Assembly: GCF_900112345.1 (NCBI RefSeq)
Contig: NZ_FOLB01000004.1
Location: 248,001-312,000, forward strand
DNA length: 64,000 bases
Direction of reading: 5' to 3'
Origin: Nocardioides terrae
GTDB taxonomy: Bacteria; Actinomycetota; Actinomycetes; Propionibacteriales; Nocardioidaceae
Shown: positions 8,220 to 15,804 of the stretch, one piece after another
Layout: the number at the start of each line of letters is the position of its first letter
Position numbering within the stretch: position 1 is the first letter of the stretch
Notes under the pieces: model-generated
What the model saw: the letters and a program-made list of their open reading frames with translations, nothing else
Told to the model about the DNA's origin: nothing
Databases searched by the model: none
Made by a program: the position numbers and the translations under genes

Positions 8220-8879
8220 TCAGATGCGGACGGTCCCGTTTGGGGTCGCGAAGTGGACCGCGACCAGGCCGGGCGTGCCGTGCTCGGCGACCCAGCGGAT
8301 CTCGACGTTCTCGGCCGGCTGGCCGGTCCACGGGTCGACCCGCTCACGGAGCGACTCGCCGAGGTAGTCGCGCACCCGCTGCGGGTCGCCGGAGATCTCC
8401 ACCGCGGTCAGCGTGACGTCCGAGCCGGCGTTGCCGGGGTGCAGCTCGGCCGGCGACTCCCACTCGAGGAAGTAGGGCAGCTGGGGGTCGACGAGGAGGT
8501 CGCTGAGGCCGAGCTGCTTCCAGCGCAGCTCGGTGCCGTCCGGCTTGTGCCGGTTGCCGGGCTGGGCCGGGCGACCGAGCCGCTCCTCGACGCGACCGAT
8601 GTCGTCGACCGACACGACCCAGCCGAGCCAGCCGCCACCGAGCGCCGAGCGGGCCTTGACGGCCTGGCCGAACGGCGCCTTGTCGGACGCCGGGTGGTCG
8701 AGGCACTCGACGACCTCGAGGTAGATGCCCCCTCGGAGGGGCAGCGTGTAGTTGCGGGTGCCGAAGCGGGGATGGACGCCACCGTCCTCGAACTCTTGTC
8801 CCAGGAGTTCGCCGATGCGCTTCGCAGTGCCGACCAGCCCGTCAGGGCCGGCGGCGTAAGAAAGATGGTCCAGGCGCAT
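8220..8879 (-). CDS. VOC-family glyoxalase-like protein
   Basis: This 219-aa protein starts MRLDHLSYAAGPDGL and has the long form of the Glyoxalase_3 fold. One beta-alpha-beta module ends YLEVVECLDH, and a second begins with GWVVSVDDIGRVEERL and contains DLLVDPQLPYFLEWE. The His in DHLSYA and the Glu in LEVVE occupy positions where VOC enzymes often bind metal. Proteins of this type are usually annotated only as glyoxalase-like, so no substrate is assigned. It precedes the methyltransferase in the same direction with a repeat in the 43-nt gap, so co-transcription is possible. Confidence 0.85.
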   Translation of the reverse strand: MRLDHLSYAAGPDGLVGTAKRIGELLGQEFEDGGVHPRFGTRNYTLPLRGGIYLEVVECLDHPASDKAPFGQAVKARSALGGGWLGWVVSVDDIGRVEERLGRPAQPGNRHKPDGTELRWKQLGLSDLLVDPQLPYFLEWESPAELHPGNAGSDVTLTAVEISGDPQRVRDYLGESLRERVDPWTGQPAENVEIRWVAEHGTPGLVAVHFATPNGTVRI

Positions 8880-8992
8880 GCCCAGATTCTGAACAACCGC
8901 TGAGAAACGCCACGCATGGGGGTCGGTGTCTCTTGACGTCGAGAGTAAATCGACGCGCGCCGTGCTGCGAGACGACCGCAGCGGACGGCGGG

Positions 8993-9748
8993 TCAGTCCG
9001 CGGGGTGCAGCGCCAGGGCCGACCGCGAGCGCACGTGCGCCTCGCAGTGCCGTCGCAGCTCGGCGTACGCCCCCTCGCCCATGAGCGCGACGAGCTCCGG
9101 CTCATGGGTGAGGAAGACGGGCTCCACGGCGATGTGCGCCTCGGTGTTGCCCGAGCAGTACCAGTCGAGGTCGTGCCCGCCGGGGCCCCATGCGCGGCGG
9201 TCGTACTCGGTGATCGTGACCTCGGTGTAGGTCGACCCGTCCTGGCGCTCGACGTCGCGGAAGGCGCGCTTGATCGGCAGCTGCCAGCAGACGTCCGGCT
9301 TGGTCTCGACGTGGGAGCGGTCCTGCTTGGCGGCCAGGATGTGGAGGGCGCAGCCCATGCCCTGCCGGGAGCCGGGGCGGTTCTGGAAGACGCACGCCTG
9401 CTGGCCCTGGAACTCGACGACGCGGGTCTTGCGGGCGCCCTCGTCGTCCTTCTCGACCCAGTCGCGGGTCCGGACGTCGCCAGCCGGCTTGAGCTGCCAC
9501 TCGTCCTCGGTCAGCTGGGCGACGAACCCGGCGACGCGCCGCTCGTCGTCCTTGTCGGCGAAGTGCGCGCCCAGCGTGCAGCAGCCCATGTCGGGCGCGT
9601 CGGCGTAGATCCCGCGGCACCCGCCGCCGAAGATGCACTGGTAGGACGAGGTCAGCCAGGTGAGGTCGCAGCGCATCACCTCCGACTCGTCGTCGGGGTT
9701 GGTGAACTCCACCCACGCGCGCGGGAAGTCCAGGGGCACCTCGGGCAT
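8993..9748 (-). CDS. Conserved Cys-rich actinobacterial protein of unknown function
   Basis: This 251-aa soluble protein starts [15 protein letters not shown]. Cysteines cluster in the N-terminal third ([25 protein letters not shown]) and recur as QQACVF, GMGCALH, DVCWQL, WYCSGN and RRHCE. The spacing recalls YkgJ/DUF3109-like metal- or Fe-S-binding cysteine clusters, but the match is not certain. There is no signal peptide or membrane segment. ATG 9748 has a TACGCT box 7 nt upstream, and the longer in-frame extension looks non-coding. It is divergent from the Ppx/GppA remnant. Confidence 0.75.
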   Translation of the reverse strand: MPEVPLDFPRAWVEFTNPDDESEVMRCDLTWLTSSYQCIFGGGCRGIYADAPDMGCCTLGAHFADKDDERRVAGFVAQLTEDEWQLKPAGDVRTRDWVEKDDEGARKTRVVEFQGQQACVFQNRPGSRQGMGCALHILAAKQDRSHVETKPDVCWQLPIKRAFRDVERQDGSTYTEVTITEYDRRAWGPGGHDLDWYCSGNTEAHIAVEPVFLTHEPELVALMGEGAYAELRRHCEAHVRSRSALALHPAD

Positions 9749-9755
9749 GGGGCTC

Positions 9756-9761
9756 AGCGTA
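9756..9761 (-). promoter_or_regulatory. Probable -10 box of the Cys-rich protein gene
   Basis: On the minus strand TACGCT is followed by 7 nt and ATG 9748, indicating a leaderless start. Confidence 0.45.
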
Positions 9762-9808
9762 CGGGCGGTCCCTTGCCGTGCCTGGCGATGGCCGCTGTGG
9801 CCGCCCGG

Positions 9809-9814
9809 TAGCGT
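9809..9814 (+). promoter_or_regulatory. Probable -10 box before the Ppx/GppA remnant
   Basis: TAGCGT is followed by 7 nt and ATG 9822. The promoter looks intact although the gene behind it is not. It probably drives the downstream isomerase and TetR genes. Confidence 0.5.
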
Positions 9815-9821
9815 GGGAGGC

Positions 9822-10052
9822 ATGCGGCTGGGCGTGCTGGACATCGGCTCCAACACCGGGCATCGGGTCGTGGTGGATGCCTACGGGGGAGCGGCTCCGC
9901 TGCCGGCGTACTCCTTCCAGCCGATCGACGTGCACAGCTCCTCGCGGGACATCGTCGACCTGCCCGCGCTCGAGATCTGCCCCTGGGCGCTGCGCGAGGG
10001 TGTGATCCTCGAGCGGCTCGACCATCCCAGCTTCCTGGGACCCGGCCAGTGA
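9822..10052 (+). pseudogene. Internally deleted Ppx/GppA exopolyphosphatase remnant (76 codons)
   Basis: The N-terminal about 30 residues ([20 protein letters not shown]...LPAYS) are the opening strand and phosphate loop of a Ppx/GppA phosphatase. The last about 30 ([21 protein letters not shown]) are the conserved C-terminal end of the same family. The roughly 230 residues normally between them, including the catalytic Glu region, are missing, yet the frame is open across the junction. This implies one in-frame internal deletion. An assembly artefact is possible. The stop overlaps the next GTG (GTGA), so translational coupling to the isomerase is kept. That may be why the leader survives. 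Enzymatic activity is very unlikely. Confidence 0.8.
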
Positions 10053-10840
10053 CACGCATCGGTCTCTCGACCGTCTCGGTCTATCCCGAGTCGACGGCGC
10101 ACGCCTTCGCCTATGCCGCGAGCGTCGGCTACGACGCCGTCGAGGTGATGGTGGGCGTGGACGGCCTCTCCCAGCAGGTGGAGGCGGTCCGCCAGCTCTC
10201 CCTCCACCACGACGTGCCGATCAGCGCCATCCACGCGCCGTGCCTGCTCTTCACCCAGCGGGTGTGGGGCACCGAGCCCTGGGGCAAGCTCTACCGCTCC
10301 GCCGAGATGGCCGAGGCCGTCGGCGCCCGCACGGTCGTCGTGCACCCGCCGTTCCGGTGGCAGAAGGACTACGCCGCGGGGTTCGTGGCCGGCATCGAGC
10401 GGCTGGAGAAGGAGACCGGACTCTTCTTCGCCGTCGAGAACATGTATCCCTGGAAGGCCTCGTCGCGACGCGGCGTCGAGATGTACCTCCCCGGCCGCGA
10501 CCCCTCCGACGAGTCCTACGCCAGCGCGACCATCGACCTCTCCCACGCCGCCATCGCCGGGGACGACATCGTCGCGATGGCCGAGCGGCTCGGACCGCGG
10601 CTGCGCCACGTCCACCTCACCGACGGGACCGGGTCGGCCAAGGACGAGCACCTCGTGCCCGGCCGGGGCACGACCGGGGCCGACCGTTTCCTCGAGCACC
10701 TCACCGACAGCGGCTTCGACGGGGAGATCATCGTCGAGATCAACACCCGCAAGGCCGCCACCAAGGCCGACCGGGAGACCGACCTGCGCGAGTCGCTCGA
10801 GTTCGCCCGCAAGCACTTCCGGGCGCGGACCTCCTCGTGA
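10049..10840 (+). CDS. Sugar phosphate isomerase/epimerase (xylose isomerase-like TIM barrel)
   Basis: This 263-aa AP endonuclease 2/xylose-isomerase-like TIM barrel has a core [17 protein letters not shown] and [10 protein letters not shown]. The Glu in [10 protein letters not shown], the His in [11 protein letters not shown] and the Glu in EIIVEINTR are the metal-binding positions expected of the fold. The substrate is unknown. Actinobacterial homologues commonly follow ppx/gppA and precede proC, as here. The start is GTG, overlapping the remnant's stop by 4 nt, and the gene overlaps the following TetR gene by GTGA. Confidence 0.88.
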   Translation: MTRIGLSTVSVYPESTAHAFAYAASVGYDAVEVMVGVDGLSQQVEAVRQLSLHHDVPISAIHAPCLLFTQRVWGTEPWGKLYRSAEMAEAVGARTVVVHPPFRWQKDYAAGFVAGIERLEKETGLFFAVENMYPWKASSRRGVEMYLPGRDPSDESYASATIDLSHAAIAGDDIVAMAERLGPRLRHVHLTDGTGSAKDEHLVPGRGTTGADRFLEHLTDSGFDGEIIVEINTRKAATKADRETDLRESLEFARKHFRARTSS

Positions 10841-11430
10841 CCACCACCGCCCGCCGGGGCCGCCGGCCGGGGGCGCCCGACACCCGGGCCGCGATCCTGG
10901 CCGCCGCCCGGGAGCGGTTCGCGGAGGCGGGCTTCGGCGCCACCTCGATCCGCGCGGTCGCAGCCGACGCGGGCGTCGACCCGGCGCTCGTCCACCACTA
11001 CTTCGGCAGCAAGCGGGACCTGTTCGTCGCCTCCCTCGCGCTGCCCGTCGACCCGCGCGACGTCCTCGCACCCGTCATCGCCCAGGGCATGGACGGGGCC
11101 GGCGAGCGGATCCTGGGCACCTTGCTGGCCGTCTGGGACGACCCCGACCGCCGGCTCCCTCTCCTCGCGGTCGCGCGGAGCCTGCTCGACCCGTCGGGGC
11201 ACCGCCTGTTCCAGGACGGGTTTCTCGCGGCGGTGCTCGTCCCGGTGCTCACCGAGCTCGGCATCGACCGGGTGGAGCACCGCGCCCCGCTGCTCGCCAG
11301 TCAGGTCGCCGGACTCATCCTGATGCGCTACGTGCTCGAGGTGGAGCCGCTCGCGTCGATGCCCGCCGACGACGTCGTCAGCGTCATGGGCCCCACGATC
11401 CAGCTCTACCTCACCGGCCCACTCCCTTGA
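10837..11430 (+). CDS. TetR-family transcriptional regulator
   Basis: This is a 197-aa regulator. The N-terminal HTH (AAILAAARERFAEAGFGATS, then IRAVAADAGVDPALVHHYF and GSKRDLFVA) is typical of TetR. The C-terminal half resembles the TetR_C_17-type helical ligand domain. The start GTG 10837 overlaps the isomerase stop. An ABC-2 exporter follows after 31 nt from its own promoter, so this protein is a candidate repressor of that exporter. That is inferred from position only. Confidence 0.9.
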   Translation: MTTTARRGRRPGAPDTRAAILAAARERFAEAGFGATSIRAVAADAGVDPALVHHYFGSKRDLFVASLALPVDPRDVLAPVIAQGMDGAGERILGTLLAVWDDPDRRLPLLAVARSLLDPSGHRLFQDGFLAAVLVPVLTELGIDRVEHRAPLLASQVAGLILMRYVLEVEPLASMPADDVVSVMGPTIQLYLTGPLP

Positions 11431-11454
11431 CCTCTCGCCAGGAGCGAGGATAAT
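11427..11454 (+). promoter_or_regulatory. Promoter of the ABC exporter (TTGACC - 16 bp - GATAAT)
   Basis: The -35 TTGACC at 11427-11432 overlaps the TetR stop codon. A 16-bp spacer and the -10 GATAAT at 11449-11454 follow. The GTG of the ABC gene lies 7 nt after the -10, so the transcript is probably leaderless. This is the best two-box promoter in the first half of the window. Confidence 0.7.
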
Positions 11455-11461
11455 TCAACGG

Positions 11462-12175
11462 GTGATGAATAATGCGGTCGAGGCACACGGACTCGAGGTG
11501 ACGCGGGGCAGCCGCGAGGTGCTGCGCGGGCTCGACTTCACCGTGCCGGTCGGCGAGGTGACCGGCCTGCTTGGACCGTCCGGCTGCGGCAAGTCGACGC
11601 TCATGCGCGTGCTCGTCGGCGTCCAGGCGAAGGTCACGGGAACGGTGCAGGTCTTCGGCCAGCCGGCCGGCTCCCGAGCGCTGCGGTCGCGGATCGGCTA
11701 CGTCACCCAGGCCGCGAGCGTGTACGACGACCTCAGCATCACCGAGAACCTCGCCTTCTTCGCCCGCGTGCTCGGGGTCGATCGCGGCGAGATCGACCGC
11801 TGCTTGGAGGCCGTCGACCTCGGTGGCCACGCCGACCAGGTCGTCCGCAACCTCTCCGGCGGCCAGCGCTCCCGGGTCAACCTCGCCGTCGCGCTGCTCG
11901 GCAAGCCCGACCTGCTCGTGCTCGACGAGCCCACCGTCGGCCTCGACCCCGTCCTGCGCGAGTCGCTCTGGGTGATGTTCCACCGGCTGGCCGACGACGG
12001 CGCAGCGGTGCTGGTGTCGAGCCACGTGATGGACGAGGCCGAACGCTGCGACCGGCTGCTGCTGATGCGGGACGGCGTCTTCATCGCCGACGGGACACCG
12101 GCTGCGATCAAGCAGAAGGCCGGCGTCGACGACATCGAGCAGGCGTTCCTCTCGATCGTGCGGGGTGCCCGGTGA
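11462..12175 (+). CDS. ABC transporter ATP-binding protein (ABC-2 exporter type)
   Basis: This is a 237-aa ATPase. Walker A is GPSGCGKST near residue 39, the Q-loop is YVTQAAS, and the signature LSGGQRSR is near 137. Walker B is LLVLDEPTVGLDP, and the switch His is in VSSHVMDE. The DRA-like order and small size fit drug or antibiotic exporters of the ABC-2 class. It starts with GTG 11462, with ATG one codon later. It is followed by its permease through a short element that keeps the frames coupled, and it is probably controlled by the TetR upstream. Confidence 0.93.
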   Translation: MMNNAVEAHGLEVTRGSREVLRGLDFTVPVGEVTGLLGPSGCGKSTLMRVLVGVQAKVTGTVQVFGQPAGSRALRSRIGYVTQAASVYDDLSITENLAFFARVLGVDRGEIDRCLEAVDLGGHADQVVRNLSGGQRSRVNLAVALLGKPDLLVLDEPTVGLDPVLRESLWVMFHRLADDGAAVLVSSHVMDEAERCDRLLLMRDGVFIADGTPAAIKQKAGVDDIEQAFLSIVRGAR

Positions 12176-12261
12176 GCGAAGCGAGAGGCCACTGCCCTCC
12201 GGGCGTCACCGCGCCACCGGCCGATGTGGCCGAACGGCGAGCGAACGGTCAAGCACAGTGA
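12172..12261 (+). repeat. Intercistronic palindromic stretch read through by a 29-aa bridging mini-ORF
   Basis: The GTG at 12172 overlaps the ATPase stop (GTGA). A frame of 29 codons runs without a stop to a TGA that overlaps the permease GTG (GTGA again). The DNA contains GCGAAGCGAG, the reverse complement of CTCGCTTCGC seen in the nuoI-nuoJ element. It also has inverted GGCCAC...GTGGCC arms. This arrangement parallels the elements at 23934, 60221 and 63330. Whether the peptide is made is unknown. Confidence 0.5.
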
Positions 12262-12998
12262 GTGTCCGTCGTACCCTCGCCGTCGCCGCCCGCGTCCTCG
12301 CCCAGATCCGCCGCGACCCGCGGACCCTCGTGCTGCTCGTGCTGGTGCCGTGCCTGCTGATGGCGCTGCTGTGGTGGATGTTCCACGACCAGCCGGGGGT
12401 GGATCTCTTCGACCGGATCGCGCCCGCACTGCTGGCGATCTTCCCCTTCATCGTGATGTTCCTGGTGACCAGCGTGACGACGCTGCGGGAGAGGTCGGGC
12501 GGGACGCTCGAGCGGCTGCTCGCGATGCCGCTCGCCAAGCTCGACCTGCTGCTCGGCTACGCCCTGGCGTTCGGGTTGCTGGCGGCGATCCAGGCGGCCT
12601 GCGCCGTCGGGGTCAGTGTCGGATTCCTCGGGCTGGACGTGCAGGGGCCGGTGTGGCTGCTGGCCGTCGTCGGCGTCGCCGACGCGGTGCTCGGCACCGC
12701 CCTCGGGCTGTTCGTCAGCGCCTTCGCCCGGACCGAGTTCCAGGCCGTGCAGTTCATGCCCGCGCTGGTCGTGCCGCAGATCCTGCTCTGCGGCCTGCTC
12801 GTCCCGCGCGACGCGATGCCGGACCTGCTCGGCCGGATCAGCGACGTGCTGCCGCTCTCCTACGCCGTCGACGCGATGAACGACATCGCGGGCTCCTCGT
12901 CGACCGGCGACGTCTGGCAGAACCTCGCCGTCGTGGCCGGCTTCGCCGTCGCCTGCCTCGCCCTCGGCGCCGCCACGCTGCGCCGCCGCACTCCGTGA
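12258..12998 (+). CDS. ABC-2 type transporter permease
   Basis: This 246-aa integral membrane protein has six predicted hydrophobic segments. The first is LVLLVLVPCLLMALLWWMF. The ABC-2 motif region is LLCGLLVPRDAMPDLLGRIS...LPLSYAVDAM near the C-terminal third. It pairs with the ATPase just upstream to form a small exporter. The cargo cannot be told. GTG 12258 was chosen because it gives the standard short cytoplasmic N-terminus before the first helix. Upstream codons in the same frame are low-similarity repeat DNA. Confidence 0.9.
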   Translation: MSVRRTLAVAARVLAQIRRDPRTLVLLVLVPCLLMALLWWMFHDQPGVDLFDRIAPALLAIFPFIVMFLVTSVTTLRERSGGTLERLLAMPLAKLDLLLGYALAFGLLAAIQAACAVGVSVGFLGLDVQGPVWLLAVVGVADAVLGTALGLFVSAFARTEFQAVQFMPALVVPQILLCGLLVPRDAMPDLLGRISDVLPLSYAVDAMNDIAGSSSTGDVWQNLAVVAGFAVACLALGAATLRRRTP

Positions 12999-12999
12999 G

Positions 13000-13046
13000 C
13001 CGAGTCGGCAGAAGCTCGCGCTCTGGGCAGCCCGAGTCGGCAGAAG
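13000..13046. repeat. Direct repeat CCGAGTCGGCAGAAG (two copies)
   Basis: Fifteen identical bases occur at 13000-13014 and 13032-13046. The second copy continues into a small hairpin (GGCAG-AAGTC-CTGCC). It lies between the exporter stop and the proC promoter and may act as a terminator. Confidence 0.55.
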
Positions 13047-13066
13047 TCCTGCCGGCCCGGCCGCCC

Positions 13067-13072
13067 TAGACT
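13067..13072 (+). promoter_or_regulatory. Probable -10 box of leaderless proC
   Basis: TAGACT is followed by 7 nt and ATG 13080. Confidence 0.5.
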
Positions 13073-13079
13073 CCGGGCC

Positions 13080-13883
13080 ATGGCCTCCCGCTCCCGCATC
13101 GCGATCATCGGCGTCGGCAACATGGGCGAGGCGGTGCTCTCCGGGCTCGTCAAGGCCGGCCGCGCGCCCGCCGACATCGTCGCCGGCGTGCGCCGCTCCG
13201 AGCGCGGCGAGGAGCTCGCCTCGCGCTACGGCGTCGGGACCGCGACGGCCGACGAGGCGGCGGCGTCAGCCGACATCCTCGTCCTCGGCGTCAAGCCGTA
13301 CGACGTCGTGGCGCTGCTCGCCTCGCTCGAGCTGAGGCCCGGACAGCTCGTCGTCTCGCTCGCGGCCGGGATCACCACCCGGGCCATGGAGGCGGCCGTC
13401 CCCGACGGTGTCGCCGTGGTCCGGACCATGCCGAACACGCCCTCGCTGATCGGCGAGGGGATGACCGTCGTGGCCGCCGGCGCGTCAGCGTCGGAGGAGG
13501 ACCTCGAGGACGCCGTCGCGCTGGTGCGGGCGATCGGTGAGGTGGCCGTCGTGCCCGAGAGCCACGTCGACGCGGCCGCTGCGATCAGCGGCTCCGGGCC
13601 GGCGTACGTCTTCTATGTGGCGGAGGCGCTCGTCGAGGCCGGCGTCCACCTCGGGCTGCCGCGCGCCACGTCCACGCAGCTCGTCAACCAGACGCTGGCC
13701 GGGTCCTCGCTCCTGCTGCGGGAGACCGGCGAGCACCCCGCCGTCCTGCGCGAGCAGGTCACCTCGCCGGGCGGCACGACCGCCGCGGCGCTGCGGGTCC
13801 TGGAGTCGGCAGCGGTGCGCGCCGCGTTCCTCGACGCGACCCGCGCCAATCGCGAGCGCTCGCAGGAGCTGGGCAGCGCGTAG
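13080..13883 (+). CDS. proC: Pyrroline-5-carboxylate reductase
   Basis: This 267-aa enzyme performs the last step of proline synthesis, reducing pyrroline-5-carboxylate with NAD(P)H. The Rossmann fold starts IAIIGVGNMGEAVLSGL. The conserved middle is VVRTMPNTPSLIGEGM. The P5CR signature is AISGSGPAYVFYVAEALVEAG, followed by TSPGGTTAAALRVLE. Length is typical. It is transcribed alone from a leaderless-type promoter. The old genomic association ppx/gppA-isomerase-proC is still visible, with the TetR and exporter genes between. Confidence 0.97.
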   Translation: MASRSRIAIIGVGNMGEAVLSGLVKAGRAPADIVAGVRRSERGEELASRYGVGTATADEAAASADILVLGVKPYDVVALLASLELRPGQLVVSLAAGITTRAMEAAVPDGVAVVRTMPNTPSLIGEGMTVVAAGASASEEDLEDAVALVRAIGEVAVVPESHVDAAAAISGSGPAYVFYVAEALVEAGVHLGLPRATSTQLVNQTLAGSSLLLRETGEHPAVLREQVTSPGGTTAAALRVLESAAVRAAFLDATRANRERSQELGSA

Positions 13884-13917
13884 CCGGACGCGATCCTCGC
13901 GATCGCGCGCGTCGCGC

Positions 13918-13923
13918 TAGGTT
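13918..13923 (+). promoter_or_regulatory. Probable -10 box of leaderless acuC
   Basis: TAGGTT is followed by 7 nt and GTG 13931. Confidence 0.5.
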
Positions 13924-13930
13924 CGACGCC

Positions 13931-15115
13931 GTGGAGTGCAGTGGGCCGGCGACGGTCGTCTTCGACGAGAGCCTGACGGACTACGACTTCGGGGCGACCC
14001 ACCCGATGAGCCCGATCCGCGTCGACCTGACCATGCGGCTGGCCGGTGAGCTCGGCGTCCTGGGCAGCCGGCTGAGCACGGTCGCTGCGCCGATGGCCGA
14101 CGACGAGGTCCTCGCCCGCGTCCACGACGCGGCTTACATCGAGGCCGTCCAGCGTGCGGGCGCCACCCTCGAGCCCGACGTCGCGCACGGCCTCGGCACC
14201 GAGGACGACCCCGTCTTCCGCAACATGCACCACGCCAGCGCCCACATCGTCGGCGCGAGCGTCGAGGCCTGCCGGCAGGTCTGGACGGGGGAGTCGATCC
14301 ACTCCGCCAACGTGATGGGCGGTCTCCACCACGCGATGCGCGACCGGGCGAGCGGCTTCTGCGTCTACAACGACGTCGCCGCGGGCATCCAGTGGCTCCT
14401 GGACAACGGCGCACAGCGGGTCGCCTACGTCGACGTCGACGTGCACCACGGCGACGGCGTCGAGCGGGCGTTCTGGGACGACCCGCGCGTGCTCACCATC
14501 AGCATCCACGAGACCGGGCAGGTGCTCTTCCCCGGCACGGGGTTCGCCGGCGACGTCGGCGGTCCGGACGCGCAGGGCTCGGCGGTCAACGTCGCCCTGC
14601 CCCCGGGGACGGGCGACTCCGGCTGGCTGCGTGCCTTCCATGCGGTCGTGCCGGACCTGCTGCACGCCTTCCGGCCGGAGGTCCTGGTGACCCAGCAGGG
14701 CTGCGACTCCCACGCCGAGGATCCGCTCGCGCACCTGATGCTCACCGTCGACGGTCAGCGGGCGGCGTACCTCGCCCTGCACGAGCTCGCGCACGACGTC
14801 GCCGGCGGACGCTGGGTCGCCTTCGGCGGGGGAGGTTACGCCGTCGTCGACGTCGTCCCCCGCGCGTGGACCCACCTGCTCTCGATCGTCGGGGGCAGTC
14901 CCCTGGACCCGACCCTCGAGACTCCGGGTGGCTGGCGCGAGCACGTCGAGCACCGGCTGGGCCAGGTCGCGCCGCGACGGATGACCGACGGGCGTGAGCC
15001 GCGCTACCGTGACTGGCGGGAGGGCTACGACCCGGACGCCTGGCTGGACCGCCAGGTCAACGCCACGCGGACGGCCGTGTTCCCCCTGCACGGGCTCGAC
15101 CCGTCGGCCTGGTGA
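13931..15115 (+). CDS. acuC: Acetoin utilization protein AcuC (histone deacetylase family)
   Basis: This 394-aa zinc-dependent deacetylase of the class I HDAC-like family is thought to deacetylate acetyl-lysine proteins such as acetyl-CoA synthetase. Signature residues are visible: TGESIHSANVMGGLHHAM (paired His near 140), VAYVDVDVHHGDGVERAF (zinc Asp/His) and TISIHETGQVLFPGTG. Later come LVTQQGCDSHAEDPLAHL (second Asp) and FGGGGYAVVDVVPRAW (transition-state Tyr). The length fits. No acetoin genes are nearby. It is followed by a 190-nt gap before bldC. Confidence 0.93.
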   Translation: MECSGPATVVFDESLTDYDFGATHPMSPIRVDLTMRLAGELGVLGSRLSTVAAPMADDEVLARVHDAAYIEAVQRAGATLEPDVAHGLGTEDDPVFRNMHHASAHIVGASVEACRQVWTGESIHSANVMGGLHHAMRDRASGFCVYNDVAAGIQWLLDNGAQRVAYVDVDVHHGDGVERAFWDDPRVLTISIHETGQVLFPGTGFAGDVGGPDAQGSAVNVALPPGTGDSGWLRAFHAVVPDLLHAFRPEVLVTQQGCDSHAEDPLAHLMLTVDGQRAAYLALHELAHDVAGGRWVAFGGGGYAVVDVVPRAWTHLLSIVGGSPLDPTLETPGGWREHVEHRLGQVAPRRMTDGREPRYRDWREGYDPDAWLDRQVNATRTAVFPLHGLDPSAW

Positions 15116-15305
15116 CGGTCCCCAAGGTAAAGACTGAGAACAACGGTTCGGGGATGTTTCAAGGCGACACGCCGAGGAATCTGCAAGTCGCAGAAGTTTC
15201 CTCTTCCCCATCAGTCACTCCAGGCTCTATTCTCACGGCACGCGGTCGCGTGAGAGCATCGGTGGGGAAGCCGATGGCGCGCCACAAGAAAGTACGGTGG
15301 ACACG
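15116..15305 (+). promoter_or_regulatory. bldC upstream region with relatively AT-rich stretch, hairpin and -10 box
   Basis: This gap is less GC-rich than its surroundings. TCTCACG (15231-15237) and CGTGAGA (15249-15255) form an inverted repeat, and CTGC-AAGTC-GCAG forms a smaller one. TACGGT at 15293-15298 lies 7 nt before the bldC ATG and is the likely -10 of a leaderless start. The inverted repeat could be an operator. Confidence 0.5.
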
Positions 15306-15506
15306 ATGGCTGGAAAGCCCGAGCTCTCCGAGGCGAAGTTCCTGACCGTTGCGGAGGTCGCAGACATGATGCGCGTCTCCAAGATGACGGTCTATCGCCT
15401 CGTGCATGGCGGTGAACTCCCGGCTGTCCGGGTGGGCCGCTCGTTCCGCGTCCGTGAAGAGGACGCCAACGATTACATCAAGAACAGCTTCTACAACGCC
15501 GGCTGA
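15306..15506 (+). CDS. bldC: BldC-type helix-turn-helix DNA-binding protein
   Basis: This 66-aa protein is essentially a single MerR-like winged HTH (FLTVAEVADMMRVSKMTVYR, then LVHGGELPAVRVGRSFRVRE). It has no effector domain, the hallmark of BldC. In Streptomyces BldC binds head-to-tail on direct repeats and delays the switch from growth to sporulation. In non-sporulating relatives its role is unclear. ATG 15306 is preferred to the in-frame GTG at 15297 because it has a -10 box at the right distance. The bS22 gene follows, an arrangement conserved in actinobacteria. Confidence 0.92.
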   Translation: MAGKPELSEAKFLTVAEVADMMRVSKMTVYRLVHGGELPAVRVGRSFRVREEDANDYIKNSFYNAG

Positions 15507-15554
15507 CGCACACCCACGGGAAGCCTCGATTCCGTCCGTGTCGCAGCGGACGGC

Positions 15555-15599
15555 TAGGCTGTGCCGGTCCGGCTGGAGTCGGATCCGGTTCGTGAAAGG
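15555..15599 (+). promoter_or_regulatory. Promoter -10 and ribosome binding site for bS22
   Basis: TAGGCT at 15555-15560 is a likely -10. GAAAGG at 15594-15599 lies 6 nt before GTG 15606 and is a clear Shine-Dalgarno sequence. This differs from the leaderless genes around it. Confidence 0.55.
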
Positions 15600-15605
15600 T
15601 TTCCC

Positions 15606-15707
15606 GTGGGTTCTGTCATCAAGAAGCGCCGCAAGCGCATGGCGAAGAAGAAGCACCGCAAGCTCCTGAAGAAGACGCGCGTCGCGCGTCGCAAGCTCGG
15701 CAAGTGA
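15606..15707 (+). CDS. 30S ribosomal protein bS22 (AURKAIP1/COX24-domain mini-protein)
   Basis: A 33-codon gene begins GTGGGTTCTGTCATC and encodes [20 protein letters not shown] followed by [13 protein letters not shown]. The pattern matches the very small, highly basic actinobacterial ribosomal protein bS22, which binds near the decoding region of the small subunit. Support comes from a good Shine-Dalgarno, strong similarity to the known mycobacterial sequence pattern, and a perfect terminator 5 nt after the stop. About 60% of its residues are Lys or Arg. It is short enough to be missed by length-filtered gene calling. Confidence 0.92.
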   Translation: MGSVIKKRRKRMAKKKHRKLLKKTRVARRKLGK

Positions 15708-15712
15708 CGCCG

Positions 15713-15736
15713 GAGGTCGCGCAGCCGCGCGACCTC
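15713..15736 (+). terminator. Hairpin terminator after bS22
   Basis: A perfect 10-bp stem GAGGTCGCGC / GCGCGACCTC with the loop AGCC begins 5 nt after the stop codon and is followed by TCCTGTG. Confidence 0.8.
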
Positions 15737-15792
15737 TCCTGTGGGTGGTCAGTCTCACTCACCCGCGCCCGATTCCCGCTCGCATGAGTCGA

Positions 15793-15798
15793 TAGGGT
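15793..15798 (+). promoter_or_regulatory. Probable -10 box of leaderless SDR gene
   Basis: TAGGGT is followed by 6 nt and GTG 15805. Confidence 0.5.
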
Positions 15799-15804
15799 CG
15801 CCAC

